Of a DNA stretch of 64,000 nucleotides, positions 52,976-62,001 are shown piece after piece (positions within the stretch are counted from its first letter, which is position 1; the number at the start of each line of letters is the position of its first letter). The translations under genes and the position numbers were made by a program. The stretch is from Sphingobacterium kitahiroshimense. Its GTDB lineage: Bacteria; Bacteroidota; Bacteroidia; Sphingobacteriales; Sphingobacteriaceae. The notes beneath the pieces are model-generated. The model saw only the letters and a program-made list of their open reading frames with translations. It was not told where the DNA came from and did no database searches. The DNA lies in NCBI RefSeq assembly GCF_025961315.1, contig NZ_JAOQNK010000001.1:6138001-6202000 (forward strand). Reading direction: 5' to 3'.

Positions 52976-54448
52976 TTAGTTTTTAGCGTTAATAATTTCA
53001 TTAGATACAATTTTACCGGAAATAATAGATGGAGGTACTCCAGGACCGGGAACGGTCAATTGACCAGTATAGAATAAATTTTTAATTTTTTTGTTTCTTA
53101 TTTTAGGTTTTAAAACAGCGGTTTGCCCCATTGTATTTGCCAACCCATAAGCATTACCATCATAGGCATTATAGTCTGAAATAAAATCTTGCACACAATA
53201 ACTTCTTTTATATTCAATCATTGACATGAGATTACGAATGCCCAGATGATTTTCAAGTCTTGTCATCATTTCTGCTAAGTATTTTTCTCTTACTGATTCT
53301 TCATCATTAATTCCAGTAGCCAAAGGCATCAGAAGAAATACATTCTCTTTACCATTAGGAGCTACGCCTTCGTCAGTTTTGGATGGACAGCACACATAGA
53401 ATAGCGGTTTCTCTGGCCATTTTTTATCTTCGTATATACAATCAATGTGTTCGTCCAGGTCATGCTCAAAGAAAAGCGTATGATGCTTCAGATTAGGAAG
53501 AGTCTGGTTAATACCCAAATAGTAGATTAAGCTTGAAGGAGCAAATACTCTATTTTTCCAGTACTCTTCAGTATAATTTCTATCCTCTTTATTAAGGAGT
53601 GTCTCCGTATGATGATAATCTGAAGAGGCAACTACCGTGTCAAAATCGAGCATATTTCCATTGACAGTTAGAGAAATAACACTTCCGTTTTCAGTATTTA
53701 TGCTTTCAACAATATTACTGAAATGAAAAGTTGCACCTTGTTTTTCAGCTAATTGCTTCATCCCTAATACCAACTGGTAAAAACCACCTAACGGATAATG
53801 TGTCCCCAGGGCATAACCACCATAATTCATCAAACTATATAGAGCCGGAATATTTTTTGGTGAAGCACCCAAAAATATGACCGGAAATTCCATTAAAGTC
53901 CTTAGCTTTTCGTTTTTAAAATATTTTGCAACGTAGTTTCTGAAATTTGATAGCAGATCTAATTTTAAGGCGCTTCGGGCTATTTTAGGAGAGATAAATT
54001 CTGCCCAGCTGTGGCAAGGCTTATTGACAAAATCCTGCATCCCAACCTCATACTTAAATTTAGCAGATTTCATAAATTTTTCCAATTGCAATCCGGCACC
54101 TTCTTCGATTTTTTCAAACAACATTTTTAATTCATCTAAATTTTCAGGTACAGCAATTTTATCATCGGCGAAGATCATTTCGAACTGTGGATTCAATGAA
54201 ATTAACTCAAAAAAATCAGTAGTTTTAGATCCGAAATCAGTAAAAAAATTATCGATAATATCAGGCATCCAATACCAACTTGGTCCCATATCAAAGACAT
54301 AACCTTCCTCAGTTTTAAATTGTCGGGCCCTTCCTCCCGGCTGATCATGTTTTTCAAAAACATGAACTTCATTTCCAGCTTTTGCCAAATAAGCAGCAGC
54401 AGATAAACCTGAAAAACCAGAACCTATAACAGCAATTTTTTTCTTCAT
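52976..54448 (-). CDS. crtI: Phytoene desaturase (phytoene to lycopene)
   Basis: This 490-residue FAD enzyme introduces four double bases in phytoene to give lycopene. The N-terminal dinucleotide fold reads IAVIGSGFSGLSAAAYLAKA, followed by FEKHDQPGGRARQF and YVFDMGPSWYWMPD. The C-terminal signature LFYTGQLTVPGPGVPPSIIS is standard for CrtI. Its start overlaps the stop of the MarR gene by 1 nt (TAATG). It is the first biosynthetic gene of the operon. Confidence 0.96.
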   Translation of the reverse strand: MKKKIAVIGSGFSGLSAAAYLAKAGNEVHVFEKHDQPGGRARQFKTEEGYVFDMGPSWYWMPDIIDNFFTDFGSKTTDFFELISLNPQFEMIFADDKIAVPENLDELKMLFEKIEEGAGLQLEKFMKSAKFKYEVGMQDFVNKPCHSWAEFISPKIARSALKLDLLSNFRNYVAKYFKNEKLRTLMEFPVIFLGASPKNIPALYSLMNYGGYALGTHYPLGGFYQLVLGMKQLAEKQGATFHFSNIVESINTENGSVISLTVNGNMLDFDTVVASSDYHHTETLLNKEDRNYTEEYWKNRVFAPSSLIYYLGINQTLPNLKHHTLFFEHDLDEHIDCIYEDKKWPEKPLFYVCCPSKTDEGVAPNGKENVFLLMPLATGINDEESVREKYLAEMMTRLENHLGIRNLMSMIEYKRSYCVQDFISDYNAYDGNAYGLANTMGQTAVLKPKIRNKKIKNLFYTGQLTVPGPGVPPSIISGKIVSNEIINAKN

Positions 54449-55107
54449 TACTTTTTTTCTTTTAAGACTTCAGTCAATAAATATTCAGATTCGATATTTT
54501 TATCGTAGATCGGCATATGAAATTCAGTGAGCTTATTGAGCAATCTTATTAATTCCATTTTTTCGTTATCTGTTAAGTCACCTGTCACAATCTCACTAGC
54601 TTGTCTTATCTTTTCCATTTGCTGTTCTAAAACAGCTAAGCCTTTATCGTTTATTTTTAAATATTTACTTCTTTTATCAATCTCAGAATTTGTTTGATCT
54701 ACCCAACCTTTTGTAATTAAACGGTTTATTATTTGCATGCCCGCAGGTTTATCATGAACATTTTTTTTAATTAAATCCATTTTGATCATTTCTCCGAAAT
54801 CTTTCAAGTTAATCAGATAGATAAAATCTTCTTGAGTAGAAAACTCGGAACCGAAAATGGCAGATTTCGAGTAACTTTTAGCGTACCTATTTAAATGCAC
54901 TATCAAAGTATTAATGACACTTGATGCACTACGGCCATTTTCTTTTCCCTCCCAATAAAGATCATTTTGTTTATCGCCATGATTATGATTAACAGCTATC
55001 CACTCCTTAAAACCTTCAATATTAGATTGGTATTTTATGTATAAAGCGTTTTCTAGCTCAAATTGTTCTAGAAGTGTAAAAACATTTTTGACCATATCGT
55101 ATTTCAT
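54448..55107 (-). CDS. MarR-family regulator heading the carotenoid operon
   Basis: This 219-residue winged-helix protein has the MarR core: FIYLINLKDFGEMIKMDLIK, KPAGMQIINRLITKGWVDQT (recognition helix), DKRSKYLKINDKGLAVLEQQ (wing). Long N-terminal (about 65 residues) and C-terminal helices flank it. Two AGTATA-N4-TATACT palindromes lie 13 and 45 nt before its ATG, so it very likely represses its own operon. The inducer may be an oxidant, light-related signal or lipid, but nothing here decides. Confidence 0.88.
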   Translation of the reverse strand: MKYDMVKNVFTLLEQFELENALYIKYQSNIEGFKEWIAVNHNHGDKQNDLYWEGKENGRSASSVINTLIVHLNRYAKSYSKSAIFGSEFSTQEDFIYLINLKDFGEMIKMDLIKKNVHDKPAGMQIINRLITKGWVDQTNSEIDKRSKYLKINDKGLAVLEQQMEKIRQASEIVTGDLTDNEKMELIRLLNKLTEFHMPIYDKNIESEYLLTEVLKEKK

Positions 55108-55119
55108 ATGTATATTTAA

Positions 55120-55135
55120 AGTATATAAATATACT
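55120..55135. promoter_or_regulatory. Operator-like palindrome 1 upstream of the carotenoid operon
   Basis: AGTATA-TAAA-TATACT is a perfect inverted repeat. On the minus strand it contains TATATTTA, one base off the -7 consensus, so a bound regulator would block RNA polymerase. Confidence 0.6.
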
Positions 55136-55150
55136 AATATTTATTTAATA

Positions 55151-55168
55151 AAGTATAATAGTATACTT
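55151..55168. promoter_or_regulatory. Operator-like palindrome 2 upstream of the carotenoid operon
   Basis: AAGTATA-ATAG-TATACTT repeats the AGTATA-N4-TATACT layout of palindrome 1. The two centres are exactly 32 bp apart, close to three helical turns, so both dimers would face the same side of the DNA. Confidence 0.6.
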
Positions 55169-55580
55169 ATATATTTTATTAAACATATTCTAAAATTCAT
55201 ATATATAGTTTTATCTAAAATATCGAGAGACGATCTGGATAGGCGGCAACTATATATAAATAAGATGTTTATGTGTTTCGATTACTATTTGTAGTCTATG
55301 GTCGTATTGATTTTAAAGGATGCTAGGAAAAGTTATTATTGAAACCTATTAATCTTATAGTGATAACGATCAATCCTTTCCAATCAAAAAAAAGATTTAC
55401 CTAGCCATTTCCACCATTCACAGATTTTTTAGTTTGTTTAGTTTAATTGCCATAGGGCAGGTACCATTTACACCCTACTTTTGAATCAACAAACAAATAG
55501 AACTGCAAAGCAGGCATCAGGGTTTGAGTTGGTGTATTTGAGGCTGATGCAACTTAATAACAATATAATATAAAGACATT
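55169..55580. other. Intergenic region between the carotenoid operon and the NTF2-like pseudogene
   Basis: About 410 bp of AT-rich DNA beyond the two palindromes. I see no conserved reading frame, hairpin terminator or RNA gene. The promoter of the divergent SnoaL/NTF2-like gene must lie in the right part (a weak TGTATTTG at 55532-55539). Confidence 0.45.
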
Positions 55581-56027
55581 ATGAACACTGTAGCAAAAAC
55601 ATTCGCAGCAGCCTTGATCGCAGTATCAACATTCACTATTGCAGCAGCCAAACCAGTAGGAGATAACTCTAAAAAAGCAGTAGTCAATCTATCAACTGCA
55701 GATCTCGCGATTGATCATTACGTAGCGGTTATGACAGAGGGGCAGTCGGCAGGAGTGGAGCAGTTTTTCACTTCAGATTTTAAACAGAAAGTTCATGCAT
55801 CAGAAGATAAGACCAATAGCCGTTCAGAAGTAATTTCATTTTTGAAAAAGCAAAAAGGCGAGCAGCTGAACTGTAAAACAAGCACCACAATCGTTGAGCA
55901 ATCCAGTGACTATAGGGTCGCAAAAGTAACCCAATAATTTGAAGGGTTTACCAAGATCGATTTAATCACGTTTGTCAATGATGGAGGGAACTGGAAAGTA
56001 TTCCAGTCCATCAACTCGTATAAGTAA
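55581..56027 (+). pseudogene. Exported SnoaL/NTF2-like protein gene interrupted by one in-frame TAA
   Basis: The frame opens MNTVAKTFAAALIAVSTFTI with a signal peptide (cleavage near AAAKP) and a mature SnoaL/lumazine-binding-like domain. At codon 119 (55935-55937) it meets TAA, but continues FEGFTKIDLITFVNDGGNWK to SINSYK and a second stop at 56025-56027. The last part supplies the final beta-strands (typical DGGNWKVFQSIN), so 147 residues would be normal. One base change explains the break. Without readthrough the truncated protein lacks the terminal two strands. Confidence 0.82.
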
Positions 56028-56329
56028 GTAAAGTTTGAATACATATGTTTAGTAGAAGCCACATCGAGAGATTTGGCTTTGTTTGTTCTTATTTTTAGCC
56101 GAGCTGCACGCAAATCTTTCAGGAAGGAGTTGCTTTCAATGCAGAGCTACTCCTTTACTTCTGCAGTAGAAGTAAAAAGTATAATTAGCGACTTATTCAG
56201 GTTATTTAAAATATCAAATTCAAATGATCGAAATCTATTCGGTATGTAACCCTAATTTAACAAAAGCTGTGCAAGATCAAGTATGGAGAAATGTAGTATA
56301 TTTGAGTGTTACATCCAATTATAAAATCA
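56028..56329. other. Spacer with two hairpins and a -7 box
   Basis: AAGGAGT (56124-56130) pairs with ACTCCTT (56149-56155), and TTTACTTCT (56154-56162) pairs with AGAAGTAAA (56168-56176); they share bases and are alternatives. Either may end transcription of the broken gene. The right end holds the -7 box of the next gene. No reading frame is convincing. Confidence 0.45.
56297..56304 (+). promoter_or_regulatory. Candidate -7 element for the beta-lactamase-like gene
   Basis: TATATTTG matches TAnnTTTG and gives a start near 56308, which excludes the in-frame ATG at 56306 and supports ATG 56330. No -33 TTG is found. Confidence 0.45.
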
Positions 56330-57415
56330 ATGCCTAAGACAATCATTTTTTCATTATTAATATTTTTATCTATCTCAGTGAATGGGCAAGATTTCACCCA
56401 AATTGCGGGAAAAATTATGGAAAGAGATAGCATTCCTGAAATGGCATTTGCTGTCGTTACAAAAGACAGCATTATCATTAAAAAGGTTTTAGGACATCAT
56501 AAAATATCTGAAATAGATGATAAATCGGATGCTAACTTATCAGATTATTTTCATTTAGGTTCAAATACAAAAGCTATAACAAGTTTTGTGATCGCAAAAT
56601 TAGTCGAAAGCGAAAAAATTGATTGGAACACCAAATTCTTTAACCTTTTTCCAGACCTAATCGTTGGATCACACACAAATTATAAACATATAACATTAGC
56701 AGATCTGCTTGCTCATAAAGCGAATATACAGCCTTTCACAAGCGGAGCTGCATATCAAAAACTTCCAAAATTTACCGGAAATAAACAGGAAATGCGTGAA
56801 AAGTTTTCCCAATATGTATTAACGCTTCCTCCATTCGATAATAGTAATAAATACAACTATTCAAATGCAGGATATAGTGTTGCAACTTTAATGGCTGAAA
56901 AAGTTAGTGGAAAATCTTGGGAAGAATTAATCAATATATTTCTTAGTGAAGAATTAAATATTGACGTCGCTTTCGGTTGGCCCAATAGAAACTTCGAAAA
57001 TCAGCCCTTTGGACATTGGTCTGAAAATGGAAAGATTGTCTCAATTTATTCTGATAATGATTACAATTTAAAAATGGCTGAACCTGCTGGAGATTTGAGT
57101 ATGAATATTGAAAACTATGCAAAATTCATCCAACTAAATTTGCTAGGTTTAGCTGGACAAGACAATTTTTTAAAATCTAGGACTTATGAATTTCTTCATA
57201 CTGCAAGCGATGAATACGCATTAGGCTGGGGTAATTACACTAAAAATGATGAAGAAATTTCAGAACACGCCGGGTCGGACGGAACATTTTTTTCCTATTC
57301 ACAAATTGACCGAAAAAAGCTAATAGGTTATATTGTACTAGTGAATAGTGGCGCTGAATCAGCTCAACTTGGTGTCTTCGAAATGATTAATCATCTAAAA
57401 AATAACAAAAAATGA
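56330..57415 (+). CDS. Serine beta-lactamase-like hydrolase (class C / PBP4* family)
   Basis: This 361-residue exported protein (signal peptide ending SVNGQ, about residue 20) has the penicillin-binding fold. The active-site SxxK is in LGSNTKAITS (Ser78, Lys81), the second motif YxN is YSN (about residue 177) and the third motif is HAGSDG near residue 313. This set is typical of the beta-lactamase/esterase/D-aminopeptidase group. A role against beta-lactams is not implied; peptidase or esterase function is as likely. It is a single-gene unit. Confidence 0.9.
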   Translation: MPKTIIFSLLIFLSISVNGQDFTQIAGKIMERDSIPEMAFAVVTKDSIIIKKVLGHHKISEIDDKSDANLSDYFHLGSNTKAITSFVIAKLVESEKIDWNTKFFNLFPDLIVGSHTNYKHITLADLLAHKANIQPFTSGAAYQKLPKFTGNKQEMREKFSQYVLTLPPFDNSNKYNYSNAGYSVATLMAEKVSGKSWEELINIFLSEELNIDVAFGWPNRNFENQPFGHWSENGKIVSIYSDNDYNLKMAEPAGDLSMNIENYAKFIQLNLLGLAGQDNFLKSRTYEFLHTASDEYALGWGNYTKNDEEISEHAGSDGTFFSYSQIDRKKLIGYIVLVNSGAESAQLGVFEMINHLKNNKK

Positions 57416-57616
57416 AAATCCAAGTTGAAGTTGTCTTTTAGACAGGGAGACTACTCACAATAAAGTGGTTTAAACCAATATATTCCTTTGGTAAAACACC
57501 ACTTAGTTACACTTAGCTTTAACTTGTCCGTTAGAATTGAAATCAACAATAAGAAATAGGAGTATTAAAGTATATAGCCATTTTAAATATTACAACTATA
57601 AGCCTATTTCATCTGT

Positions 57617-59818
57617 TTATAGCTTACTTAATTCCAAGACTAAACTTTCCCAGTCAAATCCAAATTCTGTAGGAATCAGTTTCCCTTCTGGTGTTAGGAT
57701 GTATTTGCTTGGATATCCACGGACTTTATAATTTTGTTCTACTTTAGAATCGGACACCAGTACCGGTATTTCATAATTATTGTTCGTTAAAAAGCGTTGC
57801 ACTTTTTCTTTTGTATCGTTGCAGGCAATGCTCATAAAATTAATTTTACTCATTTTATCCTGCTTTAGTTCCAGGTAATACTTGTTTAGTTTTGGCATTT
57901 CAGCAACACAAGGGCCACACCAGGTACCCCAAAAATCGACGACGGTCCATTTTCCAGCCAATTGTGCGGATGAGAATTCTTTATCCTGCATATCTTTTAG
58001 CAAAAAGGATGGTGCATCTGCAAGTTTTGAAATAATCTCTTTCTTGAAAAAATCATTGAAACTGCTCTCAGCATAATTTTCTCGATAAAAAGATGATAAG
58101 CTTTTAAAACTACTCGCCGGATTATTCAAAAACTCTTGTATATAGTTTTGAAGAGCCACATCCTTTTTACCCCTCTTACTTAATAACACCATATAATTGT
58201 CACTGTAGTTTTCTTTTGATTTTAAAAAGACGCGGTCATAAAAAGTTCCATATTCCTTTTCAGCCGAATTTTTTGGAGAATAATAGGCCGCTTTTTCCAA
58301 AAACAGGAGCGCGTGATCTTCTTGGTCTACTGGTGTCTTTTCATACGCCAGATAATATGCATAAGCTAAATGAGCTTTTTGTAGGAAACGTTTCTTATTT
58401 ACCTCATCTTCATATAGTGCTGTAATTTTATCGATTATTATTTGCATCGTCTGTGCATCATATCTACCATGTTCAGAAAGGATCTTCTGAATCAAAAGTG
58501 CATACCGACTGGCATTTCCTTGATTCCAGTACTCATTATCCATATCGAGCACTTCATTTTGGATTTGCTTAAGGCTATCTATATTCTGAGTCTGCATTGC
58601 CTTCGCCCATAAGTACATTGGTCTAGCCGCCACTCGCTCTCTCTCGCTAAATTGATTGGCAATAAGATCGAGCTTTTGCAGAGCTGAACTGTTTAGAGAC
58701 ATGATGTATTGACTTAGCGTTTGTTGTAGATATTCGAAGAGTTGCTTATCATTCAGGAGTGGTATGATTTCCTTAAAGTCATTGTCTGAGATATTATCGA
58801 ATGAAACTTTGTTGCTCAGATGGTAAGTCCCGGCCAGCAACTTTGGAGATATGGATGATAAAGCATCATAATACTGCTTATCTCGAAAGCTTTGCAAATG
58901 TCCAAGTTTATTTTTAACGTAATCACGATTTCCTGCATATTTCGCTTCGTATAGCTCTATATACCGTTGTAATTTAATACTATCTGTTTTATCATTTGTA
59001 TTTATTGCATTGCTCCAATAGCTACCTTTTACGAGCATATCATAATAATCATTTTCAATCGCAGCTGCAGTATATTTGCTCGCACGTTCTATTGAACTGG
59101 AAGAGTGGCCGTTTATCTTTTTGCCATTCGCATCTAAAAATGAATAGTTAGCTATTCGATTTTCATCTCGTACAAGGTGGGTTTTAGGATCAAAGCTGGT
59201 ACTTCCTTCCGTTGTTGAAGAGCTGTCGCTTTGCGAATAGTTGACGGCAATTTCAGACTTATTCTGTTTTACCATATGGTATAGTAGACCATTTTTTGTG
59301 ATATCAGATTTCTTCAATGCATTTTCATCCGAAGATGATAATGCCGCAAAATAGAGAGATTGCAGCAGGTTACCGTATTCTGAAAATGTATTGGTTATGG
59401 CATTTTCAACAATATCATCTTTAATTTCCCATGCAGTAAGTTGCTGTCTTATCTCATCCTTCCATTTCAGCGTATCTATGCTTATTACTCCCTTATTGAC
59501 TGTAAATTGCAAAGGTTTTGTCAAACCATAGATGTCGGAGATCGCGGCTGTCGAAGCCAAGAAATTTTCCCCTTTGTTCAGGTCTTCAGTAGAAAATATA
59601 CGGTCTCCATTTTTACTTTCAAAACCAGTTACGCGCAATTCCATAAGATCACCTTGGCTGGCTACCTTCTTTAGTTTTATTAATGCTATATAATAGGTTT
59701 TTTCATCAGCATTTCGGTTGTAATTGCTGTTTTTTTTTACGATATAATGAACGGTTGGCTTCTTTTGTGCCACAGCCACTTGTACACACAAACTGACCAC
59801 TAAGAGTAAGTACTTCAT
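57617..59818 (-). CDS. Exported protein with C-terminal thioredoxin (TlpA/ResA-like) domain
   Basis: This 733-residue exported protein (signal peptide ending VAVAQ, about residue 17) has a long N-terminal part of beta and then helical repeats that I cannot assign, and a thioredoxin-like domain from about residue 600 (KWTVVDFWGTWCGPCVAEMP, Cys634 and Cys637; RGYPSKYILTPEG with the cis-Pro). It would act as a thiol-disulfide oxidoreductase in the periplasm. Such large TlpA-type fusions are frequent in Bacteroidota. Partner proteins are not evident. Confidence 0.88.
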   Translation of the reverse strand: MKYLLLVVSLCVQVAVAQKKPTVHYIVKKNSNYNRNADEKTYYIALIKLKKVASQGDLMELRVTGFESKNGDRIFSTEDLNKGENFLASTAAISDIYGLTKPLQFTVNKGVISIDTLKWKDEIRQQLTAWEIKDDIVENAITNTFSEYGNLLQSLYFAALSSSDENALKKSDITKNGLLYHMVKQNKSEIAVNYSQSDSSSTTEGSTSFDPKTHLVRDENRIANYSFLDANGKKINGHSSSSIERASKYTAAAIENDYYDMLVKGSYWSNAINTNDKTDSIKLQRYIELYEAKYAGNRDYVKNKLGHLQSFRDKQYYDALSSISPKLLAGTYHLSNKVSFDNISDNDFKEIIPLLNDKQLFEYLQQTLSQYIMSLNSSALQKLDLIANQFSERERVAARPMYLWAKAMQTQNIDSLKQIQNEVLDMDNEYWNQGNASRYALLIQKILSEHGRYDAQTMQIIIDKITALYEDEVNKKRFLQKAHLAYAYYLAYEKTPVDQEDHALLFLEKAAYYSPKNSAEKEYGTFYDRVFLKSKENYSDNYMVLLSKRGKKDVALQNYIQEFLNNPASSFKSLSSFYRENYAESSFNDFFKKEIISKLADAPSFLLKDMQDKEFSSAQLAGKWTVVDFWGTWCGPCVAEMPKLNKYYLELKQDKMSKINFMSIACNDTKEKVQRFLTNNNYEIPVLVSDSKVEQNYKVRGYPSKYILTPEGKLIPTEFGFDWESLVLELSKL

Positions 59819-59923
59819 CGGTTAATTGGTTAAATTACTCTAATGTAAGAAAATTAATTGAAGTAGTTATTTACCAAGTAATTTTTAATTACTCTAGTGG
59901 CGTATGTTTTCTTTTGAGCTTAT

Positions 59924-61060
59924 TTAATGATTTTGTTTACCTGTTTTTGGGGTCTTAGTTAGGTTTGGAATGAAAACCAGATAGTCATAACCTTTTATAA
60001 TTCTTTCCAGCGTCAAATCCTCCACTTTAAGCTTCTTTTTAGAAATAGCTTGTTTCAGAGGTCTTAAATCATAGGTATACCAATTGTCATCTTTCACAAC
60101 GGTTAAGAAAGGTTTATATTCGTCTAAATCAGCCAATGTTTCACCTTCACCCTTTCCGATAATCATAATATGCAATGACTTGCGGTAATTTGCCTCTTCA
60201 ATATTATACACTAGGTTTCCAATATCAAATACTTCCATTAAACTCTCTCCTTTAGGCATGTGATTAGCACCATATTTGAATAAATTCTTTTTGTCTCTCC
60301 ATTCAGGGAGTTTTTCAAGAATCAAGTGTTTCAAGTATTGAATTCTTAAAGGATGAATTCGATTTAAATAAAGTTCTTTGCTTAATTTGAGTGCTTCAAG
60401 TTGCTCTTTTTCGTTTGCTGATAAATTTAGAGCGCTCAGTGCGTCCAATTTAGCCCGACAATCATCAGAGAACAAATAGAATGTGGTGTTGTTTTTTGTG
60501 TCATAGGCAGCCGAATTAGCGATCATCTGCTTATAAATTTCTATTGCTTTATTATTTTTGGATTTTTTACTCAGTTCAGAAAAGAGTAACTGGTCTGAAA
60601 ATAAACTAATTTGTTCAGCTCCATATATCTTGATGTTCTGTTGAAGTATGTTTTTATACAAATCAAACTCAGCCTCACCTTGTAAAAAAGATAAAGCAGA
60701 ACCGTTTTCATTGCGGAATTTATCCAGTTCAGCAGGGGATAAGGATTTAATTTTTGTTGATATGGTATTGATTGTATAGGGATCAATTTCCATAAAATAG
60801 TTGTCGAACTTAATACTATTTACAATCGCATTTGTGAAGTAAGGGATTTCACTGGTGAAATGGTATTCGCCCAATAACACAGAATTGTTTTTGCTGATTT
60901 CACCCTGAAGGGTAGTCCATCCTTTTCCTTCGAATGCGTTGCTATTATTTTTTTTAAAAGTGGAATAGTTTTTTTGAATTAAGCTATCCATTAGTGAGGT
61001 TTGCGCATAACTGAAATTGGCAATAAAAAGGCTAAGAATAAGTAGTTTGGTTTTCTTCAT
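59924..61060 (-). CDS. Exported ChaN/erythromycin-esterase-like protein
   Basis: This 378-residue exported protein (signal peptide MKKTKLLILSLFIANFSYAQ) has the motif LLGEYHFTSEIPYFT, then FMEIDPYT, and the late KYGANHMPKG. Such Glu/His pairs mark the ChaN/EreA/TIKI-like hydrolase fold, members of which bind haem or cleave peptides or macrolide lactones. Overall sequence is far from characterised members, so activity is uncertain. ATG 61060 gives a clean signal peptide; the frame from 61102 does not. It lies 106 nt upstream of the thioredoxin-domain gene and could be co-transcribed. Confidence 0.68.
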   Translation of the reverse strand: MKKTKLLILSLFIANFSYAQTSLMDSLIQKNYSTFKKNNSNAFEGKGWTTLQGEISKNNSVLLGEYHFTSEIPYFTNAIVNSIKFDNYFMEIDPYTINTISTKIKSLSPAELDKFRNENGSALSFLQGEAEFDLYKNILQQNIKIYGAEQISLFSDQLLFSELSKKSKNNKAIEIYKQMIANSAAYDTKNNTTFYLFSDDCRAKLDALSALNLSANEKEQLEALKLSKELYLNRIHPLRIQYLKHLILEKLPEWRDKKNLFKYGANHMPKGESLMEVFDIGNLVYNIEEANYRKSLHIMIIGKGEGETLADLDEYKPFLTVVKDDNWYTYDLRPLKQAISKKKLKVEDLTLERIIKGYDYLVFIPNLTKTPKTGKQNH

Positions 61061-61255
61061 ATTTTTTTTAGAAAGATACAACATATTGATAAAATATATC
61101 ACTACTTTTCATCGATGCATTTTTTTTTTAAAACAGGTTGATAAGATCAGGTTGTCAATCTTTTTATTAACTAAGTTTTAGTCAAAGTCAAAGTAAAGTT
61201 GAAATATCAAAACTCTTTGCTTTAGAATAAAATTAAAATTAGTTAATTTTATTGG

Positions 61256-61759
61256 ATGGGAATAATACAACAATATCTACGGATAGACCAAAGTACTTTA
61301 CTGCGTTATCTTGATAACAGTCAGTTATTGGAAGATGACCTTTTTTCTACTTCTAATTCTGAAAAAACAAACCTATTAGACATCGGTAAAAGCTGGGATG
61401 GCTTGTTTTACGTTGTTACAGGTGAACCCTTAAATAATTACAAAATAGTGCCCCCACCTTTGCAATGGCTAATATTTGGCCCCAATATACTTGACGTGGA
61501 ACAGGATATGGGATATGGCCCTGCGAAATACCTTACGTCACCCCAGACTGAAGAATTATTAGAAGCTGTGAATGACATCTCTGAATCCTCTTTATCAGAT
61601 CGATTTGATGCCGAAAAAATGAATGAGGAAGGTGTTTATCCTGAATTTTGGGAAGATCCTGAAGCGCTAAATTATCTGATTCAGGAATTCCGAAAATTGA
61701 AAGAATTTTTGCAATTAGCGGTAGCAGAAAATCAAGCTGTGATTACCTTCCTTTGTTAA
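61256..61759 (+). CDS. YfbM/DUF1877-family protein
   Basis: This 167-residue cytosolic protein begins MGIIQQYLRI, the standard opening of the YfbM (DUF1877) family, and keeps family features: LDIGKSWDGLFYVVTG, GYGPAKYLTSPQTEEL and FWEDPEALNYLIQEF. The family occurs in many bacteria and in some polymorphic-toxin immunity contexts, but its function is unknown. No toxin gene is adjacent. Confidence 0.85.
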   Translation: MGIIQQYLRIDQSTLLRYLDNSQLLEDDLFSTSNSEKTNLLDIGKSWDGLFYVVTGEPLNNYKIVPPPLQWLIFGPNILDVEQDMGYGPAKYLTSPQTEELLEAVNDISESSLSDRFDAEKMNEEGVYPEFWEDPEALNYLIQEFRKLKEFLQLAVAENQAVITFLC

Positions 61760-62001
61760 TTTTATTTTAAGGGCCAGAAGCTATATCAGCATTTTTCTCG
61801 CCGCTCCGAACATCAATAAGTACAAGATGCTGTAAAATTATAGCAAATCGAATGGAATATCTTATTATTGTTTAACTATTTTGTCTTTTTACGTGCATTT
61901 CAACAGTCTTTTCATATTTTGGTTTAATTATAAATTGTTAAAGAAAATATGATTATAAAAAGATGTTGTTCCTGTCCTAAATCTTGCTTTCAAAAGCAAA
62001 C

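Noticed and set aside
61776..61829. Imperfect inverted repeat (CAGCAT / ATGCTG with flanking GCTATA / TATAGC)
   Set aside because: Long loop, mismatched arms and no nearby stop codon or start box; chance in AT-rich DNA is likely.
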